A stretch of 64,000 nt of DNA from NCBI RefSeq assembly GCF_018687715.1, contig NC_056754.1:15577001-15641000 (forward strand). Direction: 5' to 3'. This document shows, piece after piece, positions 11,707-23,599 of this stretch (positions within the stretch are counted from its first letter, which is position 1; every line of letters begins with the position of its first letter). The stretch comes from Carya illinoinensis (Eukaryota; Streptophyta; Magnoliopsida; Fagales; Juglandaceae). Position numbers and translations under genes: made by a program. A model generated the notes under the pieces. It did no database searches and had not been told where the DNA came from. It saw only the letters and a list, made by a program, of their open reading frames with translations.

Positions 11707-14700
11707 ATGTCTATTCTCATTTGGAATATTAGGGGTATTATTTCATTGAAATTTAGACTTCGGCGTATTTTGAATAAAAGTCGTCCGTTGGTGGTGGCTA
11801 TTTTAGAACCTTTTCTTATTGCTAATAAATGTAGCCGGTGGGCTAGATGGATGCGGTTGCTGTCCTTTGTGAATAACTCAGATGTGTGGGGGGGGGGGGG
11901 GAGAATTTGGTTGTTTTGGGATGCGGAAGTGGAGTTCGAGCTATCTTCTTGTTCGGATCAAGCCATTTCAAGGTGGTTCTCTTTTGGGTCGAAACGTGTA
12001 TGTGCTTCATTTGTGTATGCCAATTGCTTCAGTGAAAAAAGGTTTGAATTATGGGAATATCTCAGGATTCAAAATCCTCAGGGGTTGCCGTGGTTGGTGG
12101 GGGGGGGGGGGATTTTAATATTATTCGTACGGATAGCGAAAAAGTAGTGGGAGTGTTTCAGGCTCCTCGAGTGAAGGCTGAATTTAATCAATGTATTCAT
12201 GATTGTGCTCTAATTGATCTCCCTTTCAAATGGAATTGTTTGTCATGGTGCAATGAACATCTTGGTGGGAGAGGAATTTGGGCTAGATTAGATCGTATTT
12301 TGGTGAATTTGCATTTTCTCAATGCTTTTGAGGGGGTGAGTTCTAGTTACCTTCCTCGTACTTCATCCGATCATTTGCCTATGTTGATTCATTTTTGCAG
12401 GAAAAGAGAGCATATTGCAAAGCCTTTTCGGTTTCTTCAGATGTGGGGTACTCATGATGACTTCCTTCCTTTGGCGAGGAGGTGTTGGGAGGGTAGTGTC
12501 GAGGGAAGTGCTATGGTGCAGATAAGCAAAAAATTTAAATGTCTAAAAGGTGAGTTGATGAGATGGAATAAAGATGTGTTTGGCCGTGTGGATGTGGAAA
12601 TCCAGAAGCTAGGAGATCGTGTTCTTGTGTTGGAAGAGGAGGTGGTAAGGGCGTACTCTACCTAGGCTGAGAGCGAGTTGCTGAATGTTAAACATTCACA
12701 CCTCCAGTGGATTCATCGGGAGGAATTATTGGCTTGTCAAAAGTCAAGGATCAAATGGCTAAAGGAAGATGACTCTAATTCGAATTTTTTCCATGCTACG
12801 TTGAGAGTGAAGTCGAAAAATAAGTTAGAGAAATTGGTGATGGGGGCACGGTAGAGTGATTGATTCTATAGAACAAATACATACGGAGGCAGTGAATTTT
12901 TTTCAGAGGACATTTATGTGCTCTAGCGTAAATATAGAGGTTCTGAAGATGGATCTGCTTTTTCCAGTTGTAACTGCAGAGGAGAATGCATAGTTATGCA
13001 GATCGCTGTCTGTCGAAGAAGTGTAGGTTGCTCTTCGGTCTATTCCTGTTGACAGCAGTCCGGGGCCGGATGGTTTTTCAGCTTCTTTTTTCTGTTTGGC
13101 TTGGGACATTGTGAAAGAGGATCTTGTAGAAATGGCAAATGATTTTTTTGCGGGGCAACCTTTCTCTAATTTTTTCGAGGCGAACAATTTGGCTTTGATT
13201 CTAGAGGTGGAAGAACCTGTGGGGTTTGGTCAGTTTAGGCCAATTAGCCTTTGTTCGGTGGTTTATAAAATTATGACAAAGATTATGGTTGATCGATTGG
13301 CCCCAGTGCTTGAAAGAATTATCTCTAAGGAACAGGCAGCGTTTATTCCAGGTCAGAGCATTTTTGATAATATGGCTTTGGCTCAGGAGTTGGTGCAAGG
13401 AATAAATCGAAAGGTCCAAGGTGGGAATGTGATGTTGAAGATTGATATGGCAAAGGTGTATGATCGTGTGAATTGGAAATTCTTAATGGAAGTTTTACGT
13501 CGTTTGGGCTTTTCCGAGGAATGGAGGAATCTAGTTTAGAATGCTATCTCTTCCCCTTTTTATTCGAAAATGTTGAATGGTTGTTCTAAAGGTTTTTTTC
13601 AGGCATCACGAGGAATTCAGCAAGGTGATCCTTTATCACCTTATTTATTTATCTTGTCTCAAGAAATTCTTTCACGCATGTTGCACCAGCAAGTCAGATT
13701 GGGTCGTATCAAATGCTATCATCCGGGTGGAGGAACTCTCATATCTCATTTACTGTATGCGGATGATATATTGATCTTTGCAAATGGCGGCAAGGGTTCT
13801 ATCAGGAGGCTAATGTCAACTTTGCATCGCTATAAGGAGATGTCTGGCCAGTTGATGAATCCAAGTAAATCAACTATTTATTTTTCATCCTCTATTGGCA
13901 TGGAACGGAAGAGGGATTTAAAATTAATATCTGGGTTTGAAGAGGGAGGGTGGCAGTGTGGATATCTAGGAATTCCTTTGTATGTGGGTCGATTAAAAAT
14001 AAATTTTTTTGATGTGTTCTTGACAAAGATACAGAAGAAATTGGCGGGGTGGAAAAGCAAGATTTTATCTTTTGGGGGGAAGATCATTCTTCTAAGACAT
14101 GTGTTGAATAGCATGCCGATTCATATGCTCTCGGTATTGAAAGTGCCTAAAGGGGTGTTTGTGATGATAAAAAGAATTTTTTCAGATTTTCTTTGGGGTT
14201 CCTCGATGGAATCAAGAAAGCGAAAGTGGGTATCATGGAGTGTGATTTGTAGACCTGTGGAGGAGGGGGGTCTTGGTGTTCGAGATTTGATGGAGGTGCA
14301 GGATTCACTCTTTATGAAGTTTGCCTGGAAGTTGCTTAAGGGAGGGTCTATTTGGGCAAATTTTTTCATGAAAAAGTACCTTGGGCGAGAGCATGTTTAT
14401 AAGGCAATCCAGTTGCATAAGGGATCAAGGTTTTGGAAGGGTGTTTCTGAGTTAATGCCTAGAGTTTTACAGAATTCTAAATGGTTGGTTGGAAATGAGA
14501 ATTTAAATTTTTGGATGGATAATTGGGTTGGGTGTGGTCCTTTACAAGATTTTTGTCTGGTGATTGGTGATATTGGCCTTTCGGTTGCTGAAGTCCTTGA
14601 TGATAGGGGTCCAAAAAATGAGATTATTTGTGATTTGGTTCCGTATGAGGTGCTGCAATAGATTAATGAAGCTGGTGTGAGGCTGAAGACTAACAAGCCA

Positions 14701-15222
14701 GATGTGTTGATTTGGAAGCATTCGGTAGAGGGGAACTTCACAACAAAGTCTACCTGGGAGATTTCTAGACAAAGAGGACAAACTTATGATTGGAAAAAGT
14801 AGTTATGGTAAGCTGATATCCCCAAGAATATGTCTCTTTTCTGCTGGAAGGTGAAGCGAAGGGCTATGCCGATAGATGTTATAGTCCAGAGTTTGGATAT
14901 CCCACTTGCATCTAAATGTCATTGTTGTGTATTGCCGTGTATGGAGTTGCTGCAACATATATTGTGTGAGGGGCCGATTGCTCAAAGAGTTTGGAGGTAT
15001 TTTGCTAATAGCTGTCAAATTCGATTGCCACAGATCAGGAATTGGAAGGGAATGATGATGTACTGGTGGTAGAGAGCAGCAAGCAGAACACAAGTAGGTT
15101 GGATACGGGGTGTACATCCAATTCTGATCTCTTGGGCTTTATGGAAGGCTAGATGCTCATCGAGAATGGAAGGAATTATTTTCAATATAGAAGGTACGAT
15201 TCGGTATGTAAAATGTCTTCTT
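11707..15222 (+). pseudogene. LINE ORF2: endonuclease and reverse transcriptase, plus-strand LINE
   Basis: The ATG at 11707 begins MSILIWNIRG, the start of an APE-type endonuclease; DFNIIRTDSEK and the C-terminal SSDHLPM motif follow. A run of 13 G at 12099-12111 puts the first part one base out of frame with the rest. The reverse transcriptase region (about 13000-13900) shows FRPISLCSVVYKI, AFIPGQSIFDN, GIQQGDPLSPYLF and the catalytic box YADD (13756-13767, intact). A zf-RVT-like part follows (14700-15060). Stops occur near 12663, 13026, 13537, 14659 and later. In the family this protein nicks the target and primes reverse transcription. Confidence 0.85.
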
Positions 15223-15237
15223 AAAGATGTTTCTTGT

Positions 15238-15431
15238 CATACAGAGCGTTTACTCTCTCTTTTGAGAGTTTTAGAAGTTTAAGACAATGTCCGTCATTAT
15301 ATGTGCGGGGAAGCTCCTGAGCAGTTGCGTTAGTTGTTCTTATAGTCTGGTTCTCCTGACTTATAAGTCACAGCTGTAACTTCGTTTACTGAATGAATGC
15401 AATGAAGCATATTTCTATCAAAAAAAAGAAA
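15238..15431 (+). mobile_element. 5'-truncated LINE 3' end inserted in the plus-strand LINE
   Basis: A 194-bp segment ends in an A-rich tail ('atcaaaaaaaagaaa') and is flanked by the exact 15-bp duplication 'aaagatgtttcttgt' (15223-15237 and 15432-15446). Removing it joins the host LINE frame ..YVKCLLKDVSC to SLQNFQQIKKGD. The content looks like LINE 3' UTR ('gtttactgaatgaatgcaat'). Confidence 0.8.
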
Positions 15432-15446
15432 AAAGATGTTTCTTGT

Positions 15447-16052
15447 TCGCTGCAAAATTTTCAGCAAATAAAAAAGGGAGATAGTGTGGTAATGCACAAC
15501 TTCAGCTTACCGATACTACCAACCCATAAGAAAGAAGTAAAGTATGTTAAATGGGAAATGCCAAATGCGGGAATGATAAAATTAAATGTTGATGGTGGGG
15601 CTCGTACAAATCCGGGAGAGGCAGGGGGTGGTGGTGTGATTCGAGATTCAAATGGGAGATGTATTGCTGGTTTTGCGCATTGTTATGGGAATGCTACTAA
15701 TACGGTTGCCGAATGTCATGCATTACTAGATGGTCTCCGCCTTTGTAAGCAGTTACGGTTTCACTACGTTCTAGTAGAATCAGATTCATCGGTAGTTATG
15801 AATTGGCTAGCTTCCGGAATTTGTCGTCTTTGGTTTCTTTGGGATTTTTGGGAGGAGATAAATGAGATTTCTACAGAGATCAATGCGAAGTTTAGACATA
15901 TTTATCGGGAAGCAAATATGGTAGCTGATTTTTTTGCGAAGGAAGGAACACATGGTGTAAATTCTGATTTTTTTGGCTTGGGAATTCAGAACTCACGTTT
16001 TCGGGGTTTGATTCGAATGGATCGGTTGGGAATGGCTTGTATTAGAGAGTAG
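15447..16052 (+). pseudogene. RNase H domain of the plus-strand LINE ORF2
   Basis: An open stretch of about 200 residues with a complete RVT_3-type RNase H: the acidic residues are in KLNVDGGAR, VAECHALLDGL, VESDSS and ANMVADFFAK. Plant L1 elements of one clade carry this domain after the reverse transcriptase. It is separated from the rest of ORF2 by the 194-bp insertion and upstream stops, so it is not expressed as part of the polyprotein. The stop is at 16050-16052. Confidence 0.85.
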
Positions 16053-16190
16053 CAATGTTTTTTTTTATTTGTTTGAGACTGTTTATGGTATTCCTCCGCC
16101 ACAAGTGAGAGTTTTTTTAATAAACTTGGGATGGAGCTGCTATGTGGGTGGCTACCGGCTCTTCTAAAAATTAAAAGAAAAAAAAAAGAA

Positions 16191-17268
16191 GAAGGAAGAA
16201 TTGATTCCAAAATTTCAGGTAAAAGTATTGAATTTCATACATATTCAAATAGAGTATCAAATTAATCTGTTCGATGTTTGTCTCTAGAATGACTTCATTC
16301 TCGATTGGACCAAAAAGAATCATCCTGATGCAGTTAGGAAGACACTACACAAGCGGTTTAATCATACTTGCTATGATTTGCATAGAACCTATAAGCTATA
16401 TGATAGTAATGAAGAAGCACTTGTGAATTCGCCATCGTGCCACTTGGGTGAAGTTTTGCGCTGGATATTCAAGCGACAACTTCAAGGAAATTTACCGGTC
16501 AATACTTAATTAACATTATGTGGCATTTTTTTATTTATTAAAATAGTCATATAATCCTCTTGACACTTCTATTTTTCTCATTTATATCATGTCTCGTGTG
16601 AGTGTAGTGAATGTCTAAACGAAATAAATTTAATAGGGAGAAGCAACAAAACAATCATACAGCTGGACGAAGGTCATTTGTGCGGCTAATGGAGATGAGG
16701 GTAAGTTGAATATAATTTGCTTGTATTTGAAGTCTAGGAATGATGAAACTGTGGTCGATTTCTTTAAAAAATTGAGGTGGTAAAAAAAGAAGGACAAATC
16801 TAAAACTCCGATGACGGAAGAGCAATATGTGAGTATTAAATAAAATCCAGTGATTTTTAGAAAAAATCGTCAAATAATTTTTAATTCTATAAGTACATAT
16901 TATGAGCACTAACATGTGTGATTTTCTAATGGTTGACTGGATAAGATGGCCGCAAATATGTCAAAGTTGGAGCCTGAGAAGCGGACTAAGGAGGCTGCAA
17001 CGACAATTTTCAAGGAAGTTTTGGGTCAAAGGTCAGGGTATGTAAGAGGGCTCGGCGAGATGGTTATTCCCAAGTCATCTAGACAAGCAATCAATGCCCG
17101 AATAGCAGAATTAACTGAACGTACAGAAAGGCATGAGAAAGAAGCTGTAGATTATAAGGGACAACTTGATGACTTACGAGAGAATGTCAAGTTACTACAA
17201 GCCAAGTACGACAAGTTTATAGAGAGATATGAGTTGGAGAGGTAGACTCAGGGAGAAATAAGTTGAGT
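16191..17268 (+). pseudogene. Transposase_24 gene remnant of unit 2
   Basis: The exon 1 end resumes after the LINE (16191-16218), followed by exon 2 (from about 16290, NDFILDWTKKNH..), the MSKRNKFNREKQQN exon near 16612, NDETVVDFFKKLRW near 16739, and the last exon 16946-17245 (MAANMSKLEPEKRTKEA.. RSGYVRGLGEMVIPKSS). Part of exon 2 is deleted (the APSWVTP region near 16438) and a TAG closes the last exon a few codons early (17243-17245). It is the same gene as in units 1 and 3 and non-functional. Confidence 0.65.
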
Positions 17269-17681
17269 ATGACAAGTTTGAGCACTGCAAATGTGAGTTT
17301 GCAACTTCTATAAAGCTTGGTATCGTTGCCTAGAACTTAATGAAGTATAGATTTACTTGTACTGTAATGAACTCATTATTCTCTCTATTGACATGCCTTC
17401 TAGTTTTCCTTTCTTTTGAGGTACATATATCACCATGCTTCTATTTTTAATTTACATAAATGCAATTAAATTTTCAGGGCATTTCATTTTTTCAATGTTC
17501 ATTCTTCAGGTTTGGGATATTCAACCCCTCGCTGGTGTATGATCATCTGGGAGAAATATTTTCAGCACTCATTTTTTATCCCTACAATGTTCAGAATGAA
17601 GTGAAGGGCTTCTTTAGGCGTGAGTAAGTTATCCCTCCCCTGGCTCTTTTTTTTTTTTTTAAATCTTTTAAGTATGATTTG

Positions 17682-17741
17682 CTTATTATTATTATTTTTT
17701 TTTTTTTTTAAGAAGAGATGAAGGTCACATGTCCACGAGTG
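17682..17741 (-). mobile_element. extremely short LINE 3'-end insertion (60 bp)
   Basis: A poly-T tract plus about 30 bp ('ggtcacatgtccacgagtg') is flanked by the exact 10-bp duplication 'gtatgatttg' (17672-17681 and 17742-17751). Unit 1 has a single uninterrupted 'gtatgatttgattattgc'. The 30 bp match the 3' end of the minus-strand LINE at 22398-22430, so this is a severely 5'-truncated insertion of that LINE family. Confidence 0.8.
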
Positions 17742-18349
17742 GTATGATTTGATTATTGCATGGTCTATAAATGTTTTAGAGGGATCTCTGCTGATTGACG
17801 TTTCTTATTTGTAGTTTGTGGTCATGGTCGCTGCGTGCTTATGGTCGTGGAGCTTCTAGATTTTTTTATACATGTGGTTCGTTTTTCACTTCGAGATGAG
17901 ACAGAATTTGTTAAATAAAATCATGAAAGGGCTTCTCAAGTCAAAGGAAATCTTTGCTAGCTTGTGGTCTAGCAAAGGGGGAAATTGTGACAATAGTGGC
18001 TCAGATTCATCACTACTAATGACATCAACAAACTTTAACAGTGGTGCTTTTCTCAATGACATCAGCAAACTTCAATAGTAGTGCTAATCATTTTTAGACT
18101 TAATAAACTTAAAAAAATGAAGTGCATATAGATTTTAGATGAGGAATTTTGGAGTTTATTTTGCAGAGAAATTTATTGTTAGATCAAAAAATTTTACTTT
18201 CTGGAAATGAAATTAATAAAATTTCAATTAATACTAGAATACTTGTGAGAAAAAAAAAAGCATTTTATTTGCTATGAAGAAGAAAAAGAAGCTTATTTGA
18301 TTGGAGTGGATAAAATTCAATAAATAAATAAAAATAAAAAAGTGGCAAG

Positions 18350-18560
18350 AATTATTTGCGGTGAAATAACGGACTTTTTGCGGTGACTAAATGTCACTGT
18401 CAATAACAAAAAATTTCTGTCGCCCTCTCCTGTACCTGGGAAAAGTCTCGGCTCGAAATTTACAGCCAGTTTCAGGAAACTTTTGTTAGCCGGAAAATGC
18501 TTACTTGCGGTGAAATAGTGACTATGATTGTCTCCGCAAATAACCTTATTTGTTGTAGTG
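18350..18560 (+). repeat. CACTA 3' subterminal region and terminus of unit 2
   Basis: Equivalent to 9737-9920, ending 'ttgttgtagtg' at 18560. Several of the 'gcggcga' motifs have lost CpG ('gcggtga'), as expected for methylated, decaying DNA. Confidence 0.75.
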
Positions 18561-18642
18561 AACCCCTTTTGCAAATTTACCTCCACTTTGTCTTGCTCTT
18601 TGATTTTCTACATTGCATCGGTGCATAGCCAGATTCCTTGGG

Positions 18643-21600
18643 TTATATGAACTTGAGTCATGCAAACTGGCACGACGTACCAGCTAACGAAAAGGAAGAA
18701 TTGATTTCAAGAGTTCAGGTAAAAGTATTCAATTTCATACATATTTAAATAGAGTACCGAATTAATTTGTTTGATGTTTGTCTCCAGAATGACTTCATCC
18801 TCGATTGGACCAAGAAGAATCATCGTGATGCGGTTACGAAGACACTATGCAAGTGATTTAATCATATTTGCTATGATTTGCATAGAACCTATAAGCTATA
18901 TGATAGTAATGAAGAAGCACTTGCGAATGTGCCATCATGGGTGACACCAGCCACTTGGGTGAAGTTATGCTCTTGATATTCAAGGTAATTTACTGGTCAA
19001 TACTTAATTAACATTATGTGGCATTTTTTTATTAAAATATTCATATAATCCTCTTGACACTTCTATTTTTCTCATTTATATCATGTCTCGTGTGAGTGCA
19101 GCGAATGTCTGAATGAAATAAATTTAATAGGGAGAAGCAACAAAACAATCATACAACTGGACGGAGGTCATTTGTGCGATTAATGGAGATGAGGGTAAGT
19201 CTCCATTTTGGTTGAAAGATACCTTAAGATTTCCTATATATATTCAGTCTAAGTTGAATGTAATTTGCTTGTATTTGAAGTCTGCGAATGATGAAACTGT
19301 GGTCGATTTCTTTAAAGAAGTGAGGTGGTCAAAAAAGGACAAATTTGTGACTCCCATGACGGAAGAGCAATATGTGGGCATTAAATAAAATCCAGTGATT
19401 TTTAGAAAAAATCATCAAATAATTTTTAATTCTATAAGTACATATTATGAGTACTAACATGTGTGATTTTCTAATGGTTGACAGAGTAAGATGTCCGCAA
19501 ATATGTCAAGGTTGGAGCCTGAAAAGTGGACTAAGGAGGCTGCAATGACAATTTTCAAGGAAGTTTTGGGTCAAAGGTCAGGGTATGTAAGAGGGCTCAG
19601 CGAGATGGTTATTCCCGAGTCATCTAGACAAGCAACCGATGCCTGAATAACAGAATTAACTGAACATGCAGAAAGGCATGAGAAAGAGGCTACAGATTAT
19701 AAGGGACAACTTGATGACTTACGAGAGAATGTCAATTTCCTACAAATCAAGTATGACTCGGTCTCAAATGTGCTTCCAAGTGTAGAAGTGTCAAGTTGTA
19801 TCAAGGATAAGTCCAGGATCGTATTCCACAAGGACAATGGGTTATCAAAGCGAATAAGAGATTTGTGAGTAACAAATGAATCAAGTATTAGAGATGAAAA
19901 TAAAATCCAAATGCAATGCAAGAAGATAATTGAAGTTGAAATTAGAGTTTCTAAAAAAAACAAATTAACGAACACTTGGGTTGGGTTTGGGACTCTCTTT
20001 ATTTTGGATTCTAGATAATTTTCTCGATTAACAACCCAATCAAGGTATTAATAATCGGAAGATAAAAAAAATTAAGCTCAAGATTTTGCAATATTTTCCT
20101 AAGGGATTTTCTATTTTACTAGCCGAACACACATTAACAAACAAACGAGAGAAGCCTTGATAATTTTCAAGCTTTTGATGTGCCTTACGTCAACAACAAA
20201 ACAAGAGCAAGAGTTTCAATCTATTTTCAATTTAAATCCAACTAGTAACTTAGTGAAATCAACATTATCAACAAAATATTGCATCGATCTAAAATCCAAA
20301 ACAAATCACGTCCCATTCCGCAACCCAAGCTTAAGAAATTAGCTACACATGATATTTCTAACAACAAAAAATAATCTAAGTAAACTCATAATAAAATCTG
20401 AAAGATAAAGAAACCCAAAATAAATAAATAAAATGAACCGAAAGCAAGAAAGAAAATTAAACGAAGAAGACGCTGCCTCCTCAACGAAAAAGAAAGAAAT
20501 AAAGCTATGAAAATAAAATTCCAAAGCTACTCTCCTACTGCTCCGAAGACTCCAATGAAAAGAGAGTGAAAAACTAAATTAATACCAGCTACTGCAAGGT
20601 CCAAACGAAAAGTAAAAAAAAAAAATAACAAGCTACCACTGCTAGAGCTAAACGAAAACAAGAATGAAAGAAAAAAAGTCTGCTGCTATCCGTCTGAACA
20701 ACAAAATAAGCACACCCCAAAACTAAGCTACTTGTCCAGCTTAAACAAAAAAGAAATTGAAAGAACACCCCCGGGTCCAAACGAAGACACAGTTTTTCCC
20801 CAAAAAAAAAACAAAAAAACCAGCCAATTGCTAAAGAAAAGAAGAATAAAAATAAACTAAGCTACTCCACTCTCCTGCTGAAAACCGAAAAGAGAAAAGA
20901 GAAAAAATCCAACTCGCCACCTCCTGCTGCCCGAATGTCAAACCAAAAGAAAAAACTATCCCAATCTCCTCCTAGCCGAATCCAAAAGAAAGAAGAAAAA
21001 CTCAAACTCCAGCCCTTCCTGCCAAACCGAAAGCAAGCAGAAAAAATGAATGATAAAAGTCAAGAAAATCAGCTGCTTGTCCCCCTTGCTGCTTTCGGTT
21101 CCATCTGGTTTATTGCTGTCCGGCTTCCATGTGATTTGTTCCAGCATGCAGATTTTGACCTTCCATGTGCAGAAGCAAGAAGAATGAAAGTGAAAGTCAA
21201 AAATAACAGCTGCTTGCTTTCGGTCCAGCTATCCCATGTGATTTCTTTGCTGCAGCTTGCATTTTCTGCATGTGTTGAAAGATGTTTCTGCTGCTGTACA
21301 TGTGCTGCTGCAAGTGTGAGTTGCTGTCCATGTGTTCTGCATCTATTTTTCTGCATGTGCTGTCATGTGATCCGAATACTTTCTGCATCTGCATGTGCAT
21401 TTGTTTTTGGTTGGTCCGAATACTTTCTGCATCTGCATGTGCTGAAGATTTTTCTGCAAGTGCTGTCCGAATGTTTGGTCTGCTGCATGGTTGAATTTTC
21501 TGCTTTCTGTTCTGCATGTGTGTGTTGGATATGTCCGAATGGTGCTTGTATTTGAGTGGTGCTTGCATTTGAGTGGTGCTTGCATTTGAGTCCACTGCAT

Positions 21601-21893
21601 GTGTCCCATTCTTTCTTTCCTTCCATAAATGCCCTACAATATATAAATGAATTGGTATCATAGTTTAAGTATTTCAAGGGCAAATATGAGACTTGATGTG
21701 CAAAAATATTGGCATCAATTAATTTGACATTCAATATTAGAATTTGATGCATAATTAAGTGTTCAATCCTTATTTGATAAAATAAATCACTCATTTAAAC
21801 AACTTAATTATGCAATTCTAACCCTTTATCAAAGTACGCCAAGTTTATAGAGAGATATGAGTTGGAGAGGCAGACTCAGGGAGAAATAAGTTG
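18643..21893 (+). pseudogene. Transposase_24 gene remnant of unit 3, split by a solo LTR
   Basis: Exons correspond to those of unit 1: MNLSHANWHDVPANE (from about 18645), NDFILDWTKKNHRDAV (from about 18789), MSE.NKFNREKQQN (near 19104), NDETVVDFFKEVRWS (near 19290), and the coiled-coil exon from about 19491. The exon 2 arginine codon before FNH is TGA (18854-18856), and another TGA lies near 19644. The last exon is split by the solo-LTR-like element and resumes at 21832 ('aagtacgccaagtttatag'). It is inactive. Confidence 0.65.
19754..21831 (+). mobile_element. solo-LTR-like element, diverged copy (in unit 3)
   Basis: A 2078-bp insertion begins TGACTCGGTC and ends CCCTTTATCA (TG...CA), with the 5-bp duplication 'aagta' (19749-19753 and 21832-21836). 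It shares layout with copies 1 and 2: a 'ggatcgt.t.c..c.agg' motif close to the left end, a purine-rich first half with many 'ccgaaaag' runs, then a part rich in 'gctgtccgaatg' and 'gcatgtg'. No coding region is credible; the open frames on both strands come from the repetitive composition. Confidence 0.75.
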
Positions 21894-22572
21894 AGTATGA
21901 CAAGTTTGAGTACTGCAAAGGTGAGTTTGCAACTTCTATAAAGCTTGGTATCGTTGTCTAGAACTCAATGAAGTATAGATTTACTTGTACTGTAATGAAC
22001 TCATTATTCTCTCTATTGACATGCCTTCCAGTTTTCTTTTCTTTTGAGGTACATATATCACCATGCTTCTATTTTTAATTTACATAAATGCAATTAAATT
22101 TTCAGGGCATTTCATTTTCTCAATGTTCATTCTTTAGGTTTGCGATATTCAACCCCTCGCTGGTGTATGATCATCTGGGAGAAATATTTTCAGCACTCAT
22201 TTTTTATCCCTACAATGTTCAGAATGAAGTGAAGGGCTTCTTTAGGCGTGAGTAAATTATCCCTCTCCTGGCTCTTATTTAGGTTATTTTATTTTTTAGT
22301 TTTTATTTTTTAATCTTTTAAGTTTGATTTGATTATTGCATGGTCTATCAATGTTTTAGAGGAATCTCTCCTGGCTCTTTTTTTTTTTTTTTTTTTTAAA
22401 GAGTTGGGGTCACATGTCCAAGAGTGCCCCTTCCTGCATTATTAAAACCTCACTTATGGCAGAGAAAAACCGTGGTTACAAGTCCATCAAAAAAAAAAAA
22501 AAACAAAACCTCATTATTCTAAAAAAAGAGACCAATACAATAACCAATGCACCCAAAACGCAAAAATGAAAC

Positions 22573-23388
22573 TCATATCCTAAGACTTGGCAAACCCAGC
22601 GCATCCAACCGAATTAAACCACGAGCACGACGAGGCAACTCACAAGAGTTCCAATAGATACAATCGGACCCCTCCTCCCCCTGTATAGCTAAAAAATCCG
22701 CAACTCTATTACCTTCTCGAAATTGGTGTAAAACCAAGTATTGAGTACCAGTCAAAACCTGCACAACCTCCTCCCAATAATCCCACAGGTACCACACCGT
22801 GCACATCTTCTCTCTAAGCCACTTAACCACCGACGTAGAATCACTTTCAATAACCAAGTTGACAAAGCCCAACTCTTTGCAAAGAGTTAGACCACCAATG
22901 AGCGCCCTTAGCTCAACTTCATTATTGGTACCAACCCCATATTTAGAAGAAAAGGCCACCAAAAATCTACCCCTCTCATCCCTAATAACCCCACCTCCCC
23001 CACAACTACCTAGGTTACCCCTACACGAACCATCTACATTTAATTTCACCCATCCATCACTTGGCTTACTCCACACTACAAGCTTCAGTATCCTTGGGAC
23101 CACCTCTCTTATCGGTATGTCCAGTTCAGATAAAAGCTTACTGTCAAAGCTGGATAGAGCCTTGACTTTCAGCAACTTGGACGAGAAGACCAGCAGCCAA
23201 TATTTGATCGAAGACCATCTCACCTCCACCGAATCATACCTCCCCTGCATCCGAGTATCACACCTCCATTTCCAGAGTCTCCAAGAAATCAACGTAGGCA
23301 TGATCCCTATCAGAACACCACGCTTCATCTTCTTCTTTGCACAAGTAAACCACATTTTACTTCTCGCCCACCAGTCATCCAAAGCCAT
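22573..23388 (-). pseudogene. RNase H domain of the minus-strand LINE ORF2
   Basis: An open stretch of about 271 residues. The last two-thirds is a complete RVT_3-type RNase H with acidic residues in KLNVDGSCRG, NEVELRALIGG, VIESDSTSV and GNRVADFLA. It lines up over its whole length with 15447-16052 of the other LINE, including the C-terminal 'RGLIRLDALGL' (there 'RGLIRMDRLGM'). The N-terminal part belongs to the segment after zf-RVT. It is cut off from the reverse transcriptase by upstream stops and frameshifts. Confidence 0.85.
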
Positions 23389-23599
23389 GCAAGGAACGCT
23401 GAGAAGACCTGTTGCACGACGTCATATAGCAGATGCCACCATCCCCTTGCACAAGACATGATCCCAATCCTCCAACCCTCCACTGGGACAATAGACACAT
23501 TTTGAAGCCAAAGAGATACCGACCGACTGCACCTTTTCCTCAACAGGCAAGCAATTAAATCTAGCCTTCCACATACACACTGACATTTTTTTTGGAATA

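Larger units (their letters stand above)
10031..16190 (+). mobile_element. L1-type LINE with RNase H, plus strand, decayed
   Basis: About 6.1 kb carrying ORF1 with a CCHC knuckle, then an endonuclease, reverse transcriptase, zf-RVT-like region and RNase H, ending in an A-rich tail (about 16165-16190). The 5' edge is placed where unit sequence 'gtcttgcaagatgg' stops matching units 1 and 3; the 3' edge is where 'gaaggaagaattgattcc' resumes. About 20 bp of unit sequence is missing at the junction and no clear target duplication is visible, so the edges are approximate. Confidence 0.85.
9921..18560 (+). mobile_element. CACTA-derived tandem unit 2 (interrupted by a LINE)
   Basis: Same start and same terminus as unit 1. 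It is about 2.5 kb after removing the LINE at roughly 10031-16190 and a 60-bp LINE remnant at 17682-17741. The LINE lies in what would be exon 1 of the Transposase_24-type gene. The unit resembles units 1 and 3 along its whole length, including introns and the subterminal block at 18350-18560. Confidence 0.75.

Noticed and set aside
20935..21794. Open frames up to 206 codons in the third solo-LTR-like element
   Set aside because: Same repeat-driven composition as in copy 1, on both strands, without any family motif.
22799..23461. 220-codon plus-strand frame
   Set aside because: It is antisense to the LINE RNase H domain, whose motifs are clear on the minus strand.
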